Shown piece by piece: positions 1 to 6,342 of a DNA stretch of 11,133 nucleotides. The position numbers and the translations under genes were made by a program. This DNA is from Pseudomonadota bacterium (GTDB lineage: Bacteria; Pseudomonadota; Alphaproteobacteria; Rhodospirillales; Rhodospirillaceae). The notes beneath the pieces were generated by a model. The model saw only the letters and a list, made by a program, of their open reading frames with translations, was not told the DNA's origin and did no database searches. The stretch is taken from contig JAEWWF010000082.1 in the NCBI GenBank assembly GCA_023396465.1, forward strand, positions 1 through 11,133, read 5' to 3'. Position 1 is the stretch's first letter. The number at the start of each line of letters is the position of its first letter.

Positions 1-734
1 GCCTCGCACCACGCCGACAGGTCGCGGCGATGGGGGAAGCGGGCCGCCTGCACCGGCTGGTGAAACTCCACCTCCACCGTCACCCGGCCATGGCCGAGCA
101 GCGCCCACAGGTGCGGCGCCAAATCCATGTCGCCGTACCACGCATAGAAGGGCCGGCCGGCCCAGCCCATGGGCATGCCGTCGACGCGGGTATAGGCGAT
201 GGACACCGGCTGCACCGTCACCGCCTCGCCGTTGATCGGCTTCTCGGCGACGTTGAACAGGGTGCTCTTGAACGGCAGCACGCGGTTGCCGTCGTTGGAG
301 GTGCCTTCGGGGAAGAAGATGAGCGGCTCGCGGTCCTTCACCAGCCGGCGCACGATCTCGTCGCGCTGGCGGCCGGCGGCGGTGCGCTTGCGGTCGACAA
401 AGACGGTGCGGCCCAGCTTGGCGATGGTGCCGAACCCGGGCCAGCCGGCGACCTCCGACTTGGCGACGAAGGCGCCGCGCACCAGCGATCCCAGCACCAC
501 GATATCCATGTAACTGGTGTGATTGGCCACCATCACCAGCGGCCGCGTTGCCGTCGGACTGCCCTTCACCACCACGTCGGTGGCGGTGATGCGGCAGACC
601 ACCCGCCAGTACAACCGCGCGAAGGAGCGATAGGGCCCGCGCAGCAGCATGGTCATCGCATAGGGGGGAATGACTACCAGCGTCCACGCCACGAACAGGA
701 ACAGGCGGAAGGCGGCCGTGAGGGTCGACTGCAT
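1..734 (-). CDS. 1-acyl-glycerol-3-phosphate acyltransferase family (PlsC/OlsA-like), 3' end cut by window edge
   Basis: Reading leftward from ATG at 734 gives about 244 codons with no stop before the window edge, so the C-terminus is missing. The PlsC signature is intact: NHTSYMD at residues 71-77 is the catalytic NHx4D motif, and FPEGTSNDG at 141-149 is the glycerol-phosphate binding motif. A hydrophobic N-terminal segment (about 9-30) suggests an inner-membrane anchor. The family moves a fatty acyl chain onto the free hydroxyl of a lysolipid. The gene starts 29 bp after an OlsB-like acyltransferase and has its own strong Shine-Dalgarno sequence (GGAGGA, complement of 741-746, 6 nt from ATG). 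In this context it may be OlsA, which O-acylates lyso-ornithine lipid, rather than the housekeeping PlsC; that choice is inference. Family assignment is near certain. Confidence 0.93.
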   Translation of the reverse strand, partial: MQSTLTAAFRLFLFVAWTLVVIPPYAMTMLLRGPYRSFARLYWRVVCRITATDVVVKGSPTATRPLVMVANHTSYMDIVVLGSLVRGAFVAKSEVAGWPGFGTIAKLGRTVFVDRKRTAAGRQRDEIVRRLVKDREPLIFFPEGTSNDGNRVLPFKSTLFNVAEKPINGEAVTVQPVSIAYTRVDGMPMGWAGRPFYAWYGDMDLAPHLWALLGHGRVTVEVEFHQPVQAARFPHRRDLSAWCE

Positions 735-763
735 GTCCCGTCCTCCGCTCCGGCGATGGCCGC

Positions 764-1558
764 TCAATCCTGCTCGCGGGCAGTACGGTCGTAATGCTTA
801 TAGTACTTGTCGCTGACCAGGTCGGTCTTGACGATGATGCAGACGTCGGTGGTGTTGAACTGGTGGTCGACCACGGCGCCGTCGCCGATGAAGCCGCCCA
901 GCCGCAGATAGCCCTTCATCAGCGGCGGCAGCGACACCAGCGCCCGCTTGACGTCGATCTGCTCCGGCGGCAGCAGGTCCATGGCGGTGTAGCGCTCCGG
1001 CAGGGCGCGCGGGCGCATCTCCGGCGGCGCGAGATGATGGTGATGCAGGTACGACAGCGGCAGCGCCAGCTTCTGCGGGTCGGTGCCGTGTAGCGAGGCG
1101 CAGCCGAACATCAGGTCGATGCCGTGGTGGAAGACATAGGCGGCGATGCCGCGCCACAGCAGCTGCATGGTCGATTTGCTGCGATAGGCGGCATCGACGC
1201 AACTGCGGCCCAGCTCCATGACCTCGCCGGGATAGGCCTCGATCGCCGAGATGTCGTACTCGTCCGAGGTATAAAAGCGGCCGACACCGGCTGCCTGGCT
1301 GCGACGGGTGAGGCGGTAGGTGCCGATCACCCCTTCCGGCCCGCTGCCGCGGCTGCGGTCGATCACCAGCAGATGGTCGCAATGGGCGTCGAACTCGTCG
1401 AAGTCCCGCCCCACCTCCGCCATTTCCGGCGTCGGGCGGGCGCCCATCTCGTCATAGAAGATGCGATAGCGCAGCGCCTGGGCCGCCTTAATTTCGGCCT
1501 CGTCGGTGGCGATGCGGATTTCGTGATCACCGGCGGTCAGGGCAGCGAAGGACGTCAT
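764..1558 (-). CDS. olsB: OlsB-like GNAT acyltransferase (L-ornithine N-alpha-acyltransferase candidate)
   Basis: This 264-residue protein has the layout of the OlsB/'hemolysin-like' acyltransferase family: LRYRIFYDEMGA at 29-40, a VIGTYRL strand at 77-83, ELGRSCVDAAYR at 115-126, FGCASLHGTDP at 151-161, PPLMKGYLRLGG at 211-222 and FNTTDVCIIV near 234-243. OlsB transfers a 3-hydroxyacyl group from acyl carrier protein to the alpha-amino group of ornithine, forming lyso-ornithine lipid. A PlsC-type acyltransferase that could do the second acylation follows after 29 bp on the same strand, which supports the assignment. It lies 69 bp downstream of fur. No clear Shine-Dalgarno sequence precedes the ATG, so translation may rely on readthrough from fur. 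An odd run of four histidines sits at 172-175. Substrate is inferred from family and neighbour. Confidence 0.85.
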   Translation of the reverse strand: MTSFAALTAGDHEIRIATDEAEIKAAQALRYRIFYDEMGARPTPEMAEVGRDFDEFDAHCDHLLVIDRSRGSGPEGVIGTYRLTRRSQAAGVGRFYTSDEYDISAIEAYPGEVMELGRSCVDAAYRSKSTMQLLWRGIAAYVFHHGIDLMFGCASLHGTDPQKLALPLSYLHHHHLAPPEMRPRALPERYTAMDLLPPEQIDVKRALVSLPPLMKGYLRLGGFIGDGAVVDHQFNTTDVCIIVKTDLVSDKYYKHYDRTAREQD

Positions 1559-1627
1559 GGAAGATCCCGATCAGGCTGTGCGGCCGCCCGCCGGCGCCGA
1601 CGAAGACGACGCGGCGGCGGCATGGCA

Positions 1628-2056
1628 TCAGGCGCCGTTCTTATCATCGTCCTTGAGCGGAACGCCATAGAGTTCCAGCCGGTGCCCCACCAGACGGTAG
1701 CCGTACTTGCGGGCGATTTCCCGCTGGATGGCCTCGATTTCCTCGGAGTGGAATTCGATCACCGTGCCGGTGTTGATGTCGATGAGGTGGTCGTGATGAT
1801 CATCCGACGCCTCTTCATAGCGGGCGCGGCCGTCGCCAAAATCGTGGCGCTCCAGGATCTCCGCCTCTTCCAGCAGACGAACCGTGCGGTAGACGGTGGC
1901 GATGGAGATGCGCGGGTCTTCCTCGGTCGCGCGGCGATACACCTCTTCCACGTCGGGATGGTCCGTCGCCTCCGACAGCACGCGGGCGATCACCCGCCGC
2001 TGGTCGGTCATCTTCATGCCTTTCTCGATACAGCGCTGTTCGATGCGCGACGTCAT
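1628..2056 (-). CDS. fur: Fur family metal-responsive transcriptional regulator (alphaproteobacterial Fur/Mur type)
   Basis: The product is 142 residues, normal for Fur. The winged-helix domain carries a recognition helix at about 53-64 (ATVYRTVRLLEE), followed by the hinge sequence ERHDFGDGRARYE. The metal-binding dimerisation domain has HHDH at 87-90, E101 and H125 (GHRLELYG). The only cysteine is C9, so the CxxC structural zinc site of the Escherichia coli protein is absent, as in alphaproteobacterial Fur/Mur proteins. It would act as a dimer repressing iron- or manganese-related genes; which metal it senses cannot be read here. The frame stays open upstream to 2128, but I chose the ATG at 2056 because homologues begin near the RCxEKG segment. 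A candidate promoter lies just upstream. OlsB/OlsA-like genes follow on the same strand. Confidence 0.93.
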   Translation of the reverse strand: MTSRIEQRCIEKGMKMTDQRRVIARVLSEATDHPDVEEVYRRATEEDPRISIATVYRTVRLLEEAEILERHDFGDGRARYEEASDDHHDHLIDINTGTVIEFHSEEIEAIQREIARKYGYRLVGHRLELYGVPLKDDDKNGA

Positions 2057-2106
2057 CCTGAGGGTCTCTTGCTTGTTGTCGTCATGTGTCCGGGCCCCGG
2101 CGGCAG

Positions 2107-2135
2107 ATAGTAGACGCCTGACCGCCAAATGAAAA
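2107..2135 (-). promoter_or_regulatory. Candidate sigma70-type promoter for fur
   Basis: On the minus strand, TTTTCA (complement of 2130-2135) and TACTAT (complement of 2107-2112) are separated by exactly 17 bp. Each matches 4 of 6 consensus positions. Transcription would start near 2100 and give a leader of about 44 nt before the fur ATG. The -35 element overlaps the T-run of the mucR terminator. I saw no clear Fur box in this gap. Confidence 0.4.
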
Positions 2136-2175
2136 GGCGTCGTCGCAGCGCGGTGCTCCCGGCCTCGACGACGCC
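2131..2175 (-). terminator. Rho-independent terminator after mucR
   Basis: A perfect 10-bp inverted repeat, GGCGTCGTCG (2136-2145) and CGACGACGCC (2166-2175), encloses a 20-nt loop. Read on the minus strand, the stem is followed at once by TTTTC and then ATTT. GC-rich stem plus T-run is the standard intrinsic terminator layout. It lies about 48 nt past the mucR stop and would separate mucR transcription from fur. On the plus strand the run is A, so it works only in the mucR direction. Confidence 0.78.
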
Positions 2176-2223
2176 CACATTACCTGTCGGGGCATTGACC
2201 CGGAGGATTTTGACGCAATTCCG

Positions 2224-2640
2224 TCACGCAGCGCCCTGACGACGCGCCTTGGTACCCAGGCCGATCTTCTTGGCCAGCGACGACCGGTGCTTGGCGTAGT
2301 TCGGCGCGACCATGGGATAGTCGGCGGGCAGGCCCCAGCGCTCGCGATATTCCTCGGGCGTCATATTGTAGGCGGTCTTGAGGTGACGCTTCAGCATCTT
2401 CAGCTTTTTGCCGTCCTCAAGGCAGATGATGTAGTCGGGGTTGACCGACTTCTTCACCGGCACCGCGGGCTGCGGCCGCTCCGTCGGCACGGGCGCCGAA
2501 CCGAGATTGGCCAGGGCACGATGGACATCGTTGATGAGCTGCGGGATATCCGTCACGGCCACCGTGTTGTTGCCGACATGCGCGGCCACGATTTCCGAGG
2601 TCAGTTCCAGCAGCTCCTTGTCAGTTATTGCTTCGCTCAT
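2224..2640 (-). CDS. mucR: MucR/Ros family transcriptional regulator
   Basis: This 138-residue protein has the two-part MucR layout. The N-terminal part, about 1-50, resembles the oligomerising segment (ELLELTSEIVAAHVGNN). The C-terminal DNA-binding domain begins at about 66 and ends with ADYPMVAPNYA and LAKKIGLG. The zinc-finger-like core is C73-x2-D76-x9-H86, with A90 and Y91 where the Ros protein has histidines. Only one cysteine and one histidine of the Cys2His2 set remain. MucR proteins are H-NS-like gene silencers binding AT-rich DNA, and they control envelope polysaccharide, motility and symbiosis or virulence genes in alphaproteobacteria. AGAAGG lies 4 nt before the ATG. A good promoter and a clear terminator bracket the gene, so it is probably monocistronic. 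Confidence 0.93.
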   Translation of the reverse strand: MSEAITDKELLELTSEIVAAHVGNNTVAVTDIPQLINDVHRALANLGSAPVPTERPQPAVPVKKSVNPDYIICLEDGKKLKMLKRHLKTAYNMTPEEYRERWGLPADYPMVAPNYAKHRSSLAKKIGLGTKARRQGAA

Positions 2641-2676
2641 TTGCCTTCTGTACCTCTCTTACGAACGGCTGCGACA

Positions 2677-2705
2677 CATATAATTGAACCGGAACCCGTT
2701 TGCAA
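2677..2705 (-). promoter_or_regulatory. Candidate mucR promoter in the AT-rich mucR/tusA gap
   Basis: On the minus strand, TTGCAA (2700-2705) and TATATG (complement of 2677-2682) are 17 bp apart, a good sigma70-like arrangement. The region holds an AT-rich patch (ACATATAATTGA at 2676-2687) that stands out from the GC-rich surroundings. MucR proteins favour AT-rich DNA and often regulate their own genes, so this patch is a plausible autoregulatory site. I did not find an equally good promoter for tusA in the opposite direction. Confidence 0.45.
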
Positions 2706-2742
2706 TGCTTCCCGAAGCAAATCCAAGAGATAGGATATTGCG

Positions 2743-2994
2743 GTGACCAGTAAATCAATCCATCAGCTGGATATTACCCAAGAAGTCTGCCCCATCACCT
2801 TCGTGAAGGCGAAGCTCGCGATCGAGCGCATCGCTCCCGGCGACGTGCTGGAGATCAGACTGAAGGGAGACGAGCCCTTGGCCAATGTGCCCCGTTCGCT
2901 CACCGAACTGGGCCACCGCCTGCTTGATCTGGCCCCGGCGCCGGAACCACAGGCCGAAGGTGTGCATGTGCTGCGGGTCGAGAAGGCGGGCTGA
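2743..2994 (+). CDS. TusA/YedF-type sulfurtransferase family protein
   Basis: This 83-residue protein has the SirA/TusA fold signature. The conserved Cys-Pro pair is C16-P17 (EVCPITF), followed by a helix, LEIRLKGDEPL as the second strand, VPR at 49-51 and ELGHRLL at 55-61. In TusA the cysteine carries a persulfide and passes sulfur to partners, for example for tRNA 2-thiouridine or molybdenum cofactor synthesis. The partner of this copy cannot be inferred, since no Tus, Dsr or Moa genes are nearby. The start is GTG, with TAGGA about 8 nt upstream. The gene is divergent from mucR and convergent with rimI, whose stop is only 13 bp away. I leave the symbol blank because several paralogue groups share this fold. 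Confidence 0.87.
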   Translation: MTSKSIHQLDITQEVCPITFVKAKLAIERIAPGDVLEIRLKGDEPLANVPRSLTELGHRLLDLAPAPEPQAEGVHVLRVEKAG

Positions 2995-3007
2995 CGCCGG
3001 CGTTCGG

Positions 3008-3487
3008 TCAGACCACCGCCCGCACCATCACCAGCGCATCGACGCTGCCGCCGTCGGAGCGGCGGTAATAGGCCTTGCGGCGGCCGACCTCGGCGAAGCC
3101 GGCGGCACGGTAGAGTCCAAGGGCGGCGGCGTTGTCCGTCGCCACCTCCAGGAACAGCCGTTCCGCGCCGCGGGTGGCCGCTTCGGCGGCGGCGGCGCGC
3201 AGCAGGCTGCGGCCGATGCCACGGCGGCGGGCCCGCGGCAGGCTGCCGATGGTGAGAATCTCCGCCTCGTCGGCCACGGCGCGGGCCAGCACCAGGGCGA
3301 CCGGCTGCGGCCCCTGGGCGGTGCCGACCTGCGCGATCCAGCCAAAGGTGCCAGGGGTGTCGAACAGGGTGGTGAAATCCCCCGCCGCCCATGCCTCGCC
3401 GGGACCGAAGGCGGCCTCGTGCAGCATCGCCAGCACCCCCGCATGGGCGCCGCCGACGGCGATCAGCTCGCAGCTTTCGGACATCAT
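3008..3487 (-). CDS. rimI: Ribosomal protein S18 N-alpha-acetyltransferase RimI
   Basis: The product is a 159-residue GNAT enzyme. The acetyl-CoA pyrophosphate loop is RRRGIGRSLL at 87-96. It is followed by LEVATDN at 113-119, LYRAAGF at 125-131 and YYRR with DALVM near 140-154, the typical RimI ending. RimI acetylates the N-terminal alanine of ribosomal protein S18. The start is fixed by an ATGA overlap with the tsaB stop (ATG at 3487, TGA ending at 3484), so the two are translationally coupled, and tsaB-rimI adjacency is common in bacteria. The frame remains open far upstream, but that part is antisense noise inside tsaB. It is the last gene of its operon and ends 13 bp from the tusA stop on the other strand. 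Confidence 0.92.
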   Translation of the reverse strand: MMSESCELIAVGGAHAGVLAMLHEAAFGPGEAWAAGDFTTLFDTPGTFGWIAQVGTAQGPQPVALVLARAVADEAEILTIGSLPRARRRGIGRSLLRAAAAEAATRGAERLFLEVATDNAAALGLYRAAGFAEVGRRKAYYRRSDGGSVDALVMVRAVV

Positions 3488-4161
3488 GACGGGTCGGGCC
3501 GCAACTGACCGCCGCTGGTCGGCAGGGCGGCATCGGGCGGACGGATGTAGAGTGCCTGCGGTGGCTCCGCCGGCAGCGGCCGGGCCGCCGCCAAGGCCGC
3601 CACCACCGCCGGATCGGGCGTCACCACGGTGGGCACCAGCAGCGCCGTCTCCGGCAGCGGCGCCAGCAGGGCGGCGGCATCGCCGGCCACCACCGCCGGC
3701 CCCGCCGCCAGCCGTGCCCGCACCGCCTCCGGTTCCTCCGAGCACGGCGGGCCGAGCGGTGTCAGGTCGGCATCGAACCATTGCAGGAACAGATCGGCCC
3801 GCTTGCTGTCCACCGCCGCCAGCACCCGCCGCCCGACCCGCGAGGCGGGGGCGACGGCGGCCGCCAGGGCTTCCGTCGTCGTCACGCCGACCACCGGCGT
3901 CCCCGCCGCCACGGTCAGGGCGCGGGCGGTCGCCAGACCGACGCGCAGGCCGGTGAAGCTGCCGGGGCCGACGGTGACGGCAACGCGGTCGAGGTCGGCC
4001 CAGGCGACGGCGGCCTCGGCCATCATGTCGCGGATCATGGGCACCAGCGCTTCCGCCTGGCCGCGCGCCATCTCCTCCCGGCGGGCGGCGAGGGTGGTGC
4101 CGTCGCGCCAGACGGCGACGGAACAGGCCGCCATGGCGGTATCAAGGGCAAGGATCAGCAC
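3484..4161 (-). CDS. tsaB: tRNA t6A37 threonylcarbamoyltransferase complex subunit TsaB
   Basis: This 225-residue member of the ASKHA (actin/Hsp70-like) fold begins LILALDTAMAACSVAV, has RGQAEALVPMI at 33-43, and carries the family hallmark VGPGSFTGLRVGL at 64-76. TsaB is the non-catalytic scaffold that binds TsaD and TsaE to make N6-threonylcarbamoyladenosine at position 37 of ANN-decoding tRNAs. The start is GTG, supported by GGGGAG (complement of 4170-4175) 8 nt upstream. It sits 16 bp after the dipeptidase gene and overlaps rimI by 4 bp. The second half is Ala/Pro-rich and poorly conserved, as is usual for TsaB. Confidence 0.94.
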   Translation of the reverse strand: MLILALDTAMAACSVAVWRDGTTLAARREEMARGQAEALVPMIRDMMAEAAVAWADLDRVAVTVGPGSFTGLRVGLATARALTVAAGTPVVGVTTTEALAAAVAPASRVGRRVLAAVDSKRADLFLQWFDADLTPLGPPCSEEPEAVRARLAAGPAVVAGDAAALLAPLPETALLVPTVVTPDPAVVAALAAARPLPAEPPQALYIRPPDAALPTSGGQLRPDPS

Positions 4162-4177
4162 GCGCGTTTCTCCCCGC

Positions 4178-4732
4178 TCACATCATCGCCGTGCCAGCGG
4201 CGGCGTCGCTCAGCACCGGATAGCGGGCGCGGGCGTTGAACAGCTGGTAATGCCACCATTCCGCCGAATAGAAATCGAACCCCGCCGCCGACATCAGGCC
4301 GAGGAGGGTGAAACGGTTCTTCTGCGCCGCCTCTGACACCTCGGTGCTGCCGTGGAAGGACAGCGGTGTCATGGCGTCGAAGGCGGTGCCCATGTCCAGT
4401 TCCCGGCCGCTGGCGGCGTCCACCAGCGTCAGGTCGACCGCCGCTCCCATGGAATGGGGCGAGCCGCGCCGGGGGTCGGCCAGAAAGGTGGCGTCGGGGG
4501 TGTGGTTCCACAGCGTCCATTGCGCTTCCGCCGGGCGGAAGGCATCGAGGATGCGCAGGCGCAGACCGACGGCACGGGCCAAGTCGCTCGCCCGCAGCAG
4601 CTTCTCCGCCGCCTCCGGGTTGAGGAAGCAGGCCGGCCGGGCATAGACCGGACGGCCGGTGAAGTTGCGGTGGGTGGCGTAGACGATGTCCAGCTCGACC
4701 CCGTGGGAGGCGGCGGTGATTTCCGTCAGCAT
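4178..4732 (-). CDS. D-alanyl-D-alanine dipeptidase (VanX/DdpX family, M15D)
   Basis: The 184-residue protein contains the full zinc peptidase set of VanX: SPHSMGAAVD at 91-100 gives SxHxxGxxxD with zinc ligands H93 and D100; EWWH at 158-161 gives the catalytic base E158 and ligand H161; DAFRP at 63-67 supplies the conserved arginine R66. The family hydrolyses D-Ala-D-Ala, in vancomycin resistance (VanX) or in recycling of cell-wall dipeptide as nutrient (DdpX). No signal peptide is visible, so it should be cytoplasmic. No VanH/VanA ligase or Ddp transporter genes are nearby, so a recycling or housekeeping role is more likely than resistance. It begins 13 bp after rutE and lacks a clear Shine-Dalgarno sequence, suggesting coupled translation. 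The start at 4732 is chosen because the upstream extension overlaps rutE. Confidence 0.88.
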   Translation of the reverse strand: MLTEITAASHGVELDIVYATHRNFTGRPVYARPACFLNPEAAEKLLRASDLARAVGLRLRILDAFRPAEAQWTLWNHTPDATFLADPRRGSPHSMGAAVDLTLVDAASGRELDMGTAFDAMTPLSFHGSTEVSEAAQKNRFTLLGLMSAAGFDFYSAEWWHYQLFNARARYPVLSDAAAGTAMM

Positions 4733-4745
4733 GATGGGCGGTCGG

Positions 4746-5336
4746 TCACTCGATGATGCAGGCTTCGTCGAAGTCGAGGCGCGGGTTGCGGGGGAACAGC
4801 GCCGTCTCGTCGCCATAGCCGAGGTTGATGAGGAAGTTGGATTTCACGCCGCCGTCCTCGAAGAACAGGGCATCGCAGAGAGCGCGGTCGAAGCCGCTCA
4901 TGGGGCCGCAATCAAGCCCCAGGCCGCGGGCCGCCAGAATGAGGTAGGCGCCCTGAAGCGTCGAGTTGCGGAACGCTGTTTCCTCGATCAGCGGCGGGTT
5001 GCCGGCGAACCACGCGCGGGCGTCATCGTGCGGGAACAGGCGCGGCAGTTCCTCGTAAAACGTGGTGGAATAACCGAGGATGACAGTCACCGGGGCGGCC
5101 ATGGTCTTGTCGACATTGCCGCCCGACAGGCACTGGCGCAGCTTCTCCTTGGCCTCGGCCGAGCGCACGAAGACGACGCGGGCGGGGGAGCTGTTGGCGC
5201 TGGTCGGCCCCCATTTCCACAGGTCGTAGAGCGCGCGCAGGGTCTCGTCGGTGACCGGCCGGTCGCTCCACGCGCCATGGCTCCGCGCCTGCCGGAAAAG
5301 CTGGTCGAGGGCCGCGTCGGGCAAAGGCTGTCGCAC
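4746..5336 (-). CDS. rutE: Nitroreductase-family malonic semialdehyde reductase (RutE/HadB type)
   Basis: A 196-residue flavin reductase of the RutE subgroup. Typical segments are WGPTSANSSPAR at 42-53, KTMAAPVTVI at 77-86, the RNSTLQGAYLILAARGLGLD stretch from 123, GPMSGFD at 144-150 and SNFLINLGYGD at 166-176. RutE reduces malonic semialdehyde to 3-hydroxypropionate with NADPH and FMN during pyrimidine breakdown. The other Rut genes are not in this window, so here it may clear malonic semialdehyde from other sources or act as a general nitro/quinone reductase. The start is GTG at 5336, backed by GAGAGGAGT (complement of 5344-5352) 8 nt upstream. It leads a tight run with the dipeptidase, tsaB and rimI, 114 bp downstream of marC. 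Confidence 0.9.
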   Translation of the reverse strand: MRQPLPDAALDQLFRQARSHGAWSDRPVTDETLRALYDLWKWGPTSANSSPARVVFVRSAEAKEKLRQCLSGGNVDKTMAAPVTVILGYSTTFYEELPRLFPHDDARAWFAGNPPLIEETAFRNSTLQGAYLILAARGLGLDCGPMSGFDRALCDALFFEDGGVKSNFLINLGYGDETALFPRNPRLDFDEACIIE

Positions 5337-5450
5337 GGGGAGAACTCCTCTCGCTGGTTGCCGTGAGGGATGACGGTGTTCCCGATCTTCGGTCCACCGA
5401 CGTCGGGATGCAACCGCCTCCCTGGGTGAGGACGGTACCTCCTCTCCCTA

Positions 5451-6080
5451 TCACCCCGGCGGGTAGATGGCGGTGATGCCGGCGATCATGGTCTGGGCCG
5501 CCAGGGCGGCCAGGACGATCCCGAGGACGCGGCTGACGGTGTGGATGATGGTCTGGCCGAGGGCCTTTTGCACCGCTTCCGACATCATGAACAGGGCGGC
5601 GCTGCCGAACAGCACCAGGGCCGCCGCCCCCAGAACCGTGCCCTGGCCGGCGACATCGTCGCCGTAACGGTCCATCATCAGCATGATGGTGGTGATGGCG
5701 CCCGGCCCCGCCATCAGCGGGATGGCCATGGGGAAGACGGCGATGTGGCGGGCCTCTTCCTCGGTGCGGGCCTCGTCGACGGTGCGGCTTTTGCGCTCGG
5801 ACCGCTTCTCGAACAGCATCTCGAAGGCGATCCAAAACAAGAGCGCGCCGCCGGCGATGCGGAAGGCCGGCATCTCGATGGACAGGGCGTTGAGCACGAT
5901 CTCGCCGAAGTAGGCGAAGAAGACGATGATGGCGAAGGCGATCAGGCAGCCACGCACGGCGATCCGCCGCCGCGCCCCGGCGGGGAAGCCCTGGGTCAGG
6001 CCGATGAAGATCGGCACCATGCCGATGGGGTCGATGACCACGAAGAACACGACCAGGGCATTCAGAAGAACGTCGATCAT
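5451..6080 (-). CDS. MarC family integral membrane protein
   Basis: A 209-residue hydrophobic protein with about six membrane segments (roughly 3-27, 43-65, 70-90, 114-136, 147-167 and 182-206). MarC-family marks include DPIGMVPIFIGLT at 17-29, FRIAGGALLFWIAFEML at 73-89, FPMAIPLMAGPGAITTIM at 116-133 and the final RVLGIVLAALAAQ. A charged cytoplasmic loop, about 91-112, is rich in Arg and Glu. The family was once linked to multiple antibiotic resistance, but that role has been withdrawn and its function is unknown. It is the first gene of the leftward block; the gap to rutE is long enough that rutE could have its own promoter. The start at 6080 has only a weak ribosome binding site. Confidence 0.9.
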   Translation of the reverse strand: MIDVLLNALVVFFVVIDPIGMVPIFIGLTQGFPAGARRRIAVRGCLIAFAIIVFFAYFGEIVLNALSIEMPAFRIAGGALLFWIAFEMLFEKRSERKSRTVDEARTEEEARHIAVFPMAIPLMAGPGAITTIMLMMDRYGDDVAGQGTVLGAAALVLFGSAALFMMSEAVQKALGQTIIHTVSRVLGIVLAALAAQTMIAGITAIYPPG

Positions 6081-6150
6081 CGTCGGCAGGGCTTTCGGCA
6101 GGCGAAGGACAGGCAGGAGGCCGACAGCCTATCACCCCGCGCGCCCGATC

Positions 6151-6188
6151 GGCACCCATCACCGGCGACGGAAACGAAGATGGGTGCC
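6151..6188. repeat. Perfect 10-bp inverted repeat upstream of marC
   Basis: GGCACCCATC (6151-6160) and GATGGGTGCC (6179-6188) are exact complements around an 18-nt spacer, which itself can form CCG-GCGA-CGG, a small GNRA-capped hairpin. No T-run follows on either strand, so this is not an intrinsic terminator. It lies 71 bp before marC and 155 bp before the rightward gene, in the 262-bp gap between them. It may be an operator or a leader-RNA structure. Confidence 0.6.
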
Positions 6189-6243
6189 ATGGGCGGTGGG
6201 GTAGCATGGGGCTGACTTCCCACGCCTTCTGATTGCGCCGCTC

Positions 6244-6271
6244 TTGCGCCGTGGCCCGATTCTGTCATAGT
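6244..6271 (+). promoter_or_regulatory. Weak candidate promoter for the TolB-like/TPR gene
   Basis: TTGCGC (6244-6249) and CATAGT (6266-6271) are spaced 16 bp, giving a start near 6278 and a leader of about 65 nt. The -10 matches 4 of 6 consensus bases and the -35 only 3 of 6. An extra TTGCGCCG copy lies 11 bp upstream at 6233. The divergent arrangement with marC requires a promoter here, but this exact placement is tentative. Confidence 0.28.
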
Positions 6272-6342
6272 GCCGAAACCATGGGAGTCGGGCGCGCCGC
6301 CGCGGGTTGGAGACGCTCGCGCCCCGTGGATGAGGGGGAAAC

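Noticed and set aside
1124..2110. A 328-codon plus-strand open frame across fur and olsB
   Set aside because: It is antisense to two clear genes and contains an arginine/glycine run typical of a shadow frame.
2057..2128. A 24-residue N-terminal extension of Fur
   Set aside because: The extension resembles no Fur N-terminus and would overlap the candidate promoter. The ATG at 2056 gives the normal length.
2994..3003. A perfect 10-bp palindrome, ACGCCGGCGT, between tusA and rimI, considered as a bidirectional terminator
   Set aside because: It has no loop and no T-run, and short GC palindromes are common at this base composition.
4178..4732. Vancomycin-resistance (VanX) role for the dipeptidase
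   Set aside because: No VanH, VanA or VanRS genes are in the window, and a Gram-negative alphaproteobacterium would not need this pathway. Cell-wall dipeptide recycling is more likely.
5337..5450. A terminator or promoter between marC and rutE
   Set aside because: Only a short imperfect dyad around GGTACC and the strong rutE ribosome binding site are visible; no convincing T-run or -35/-10 pair was found.
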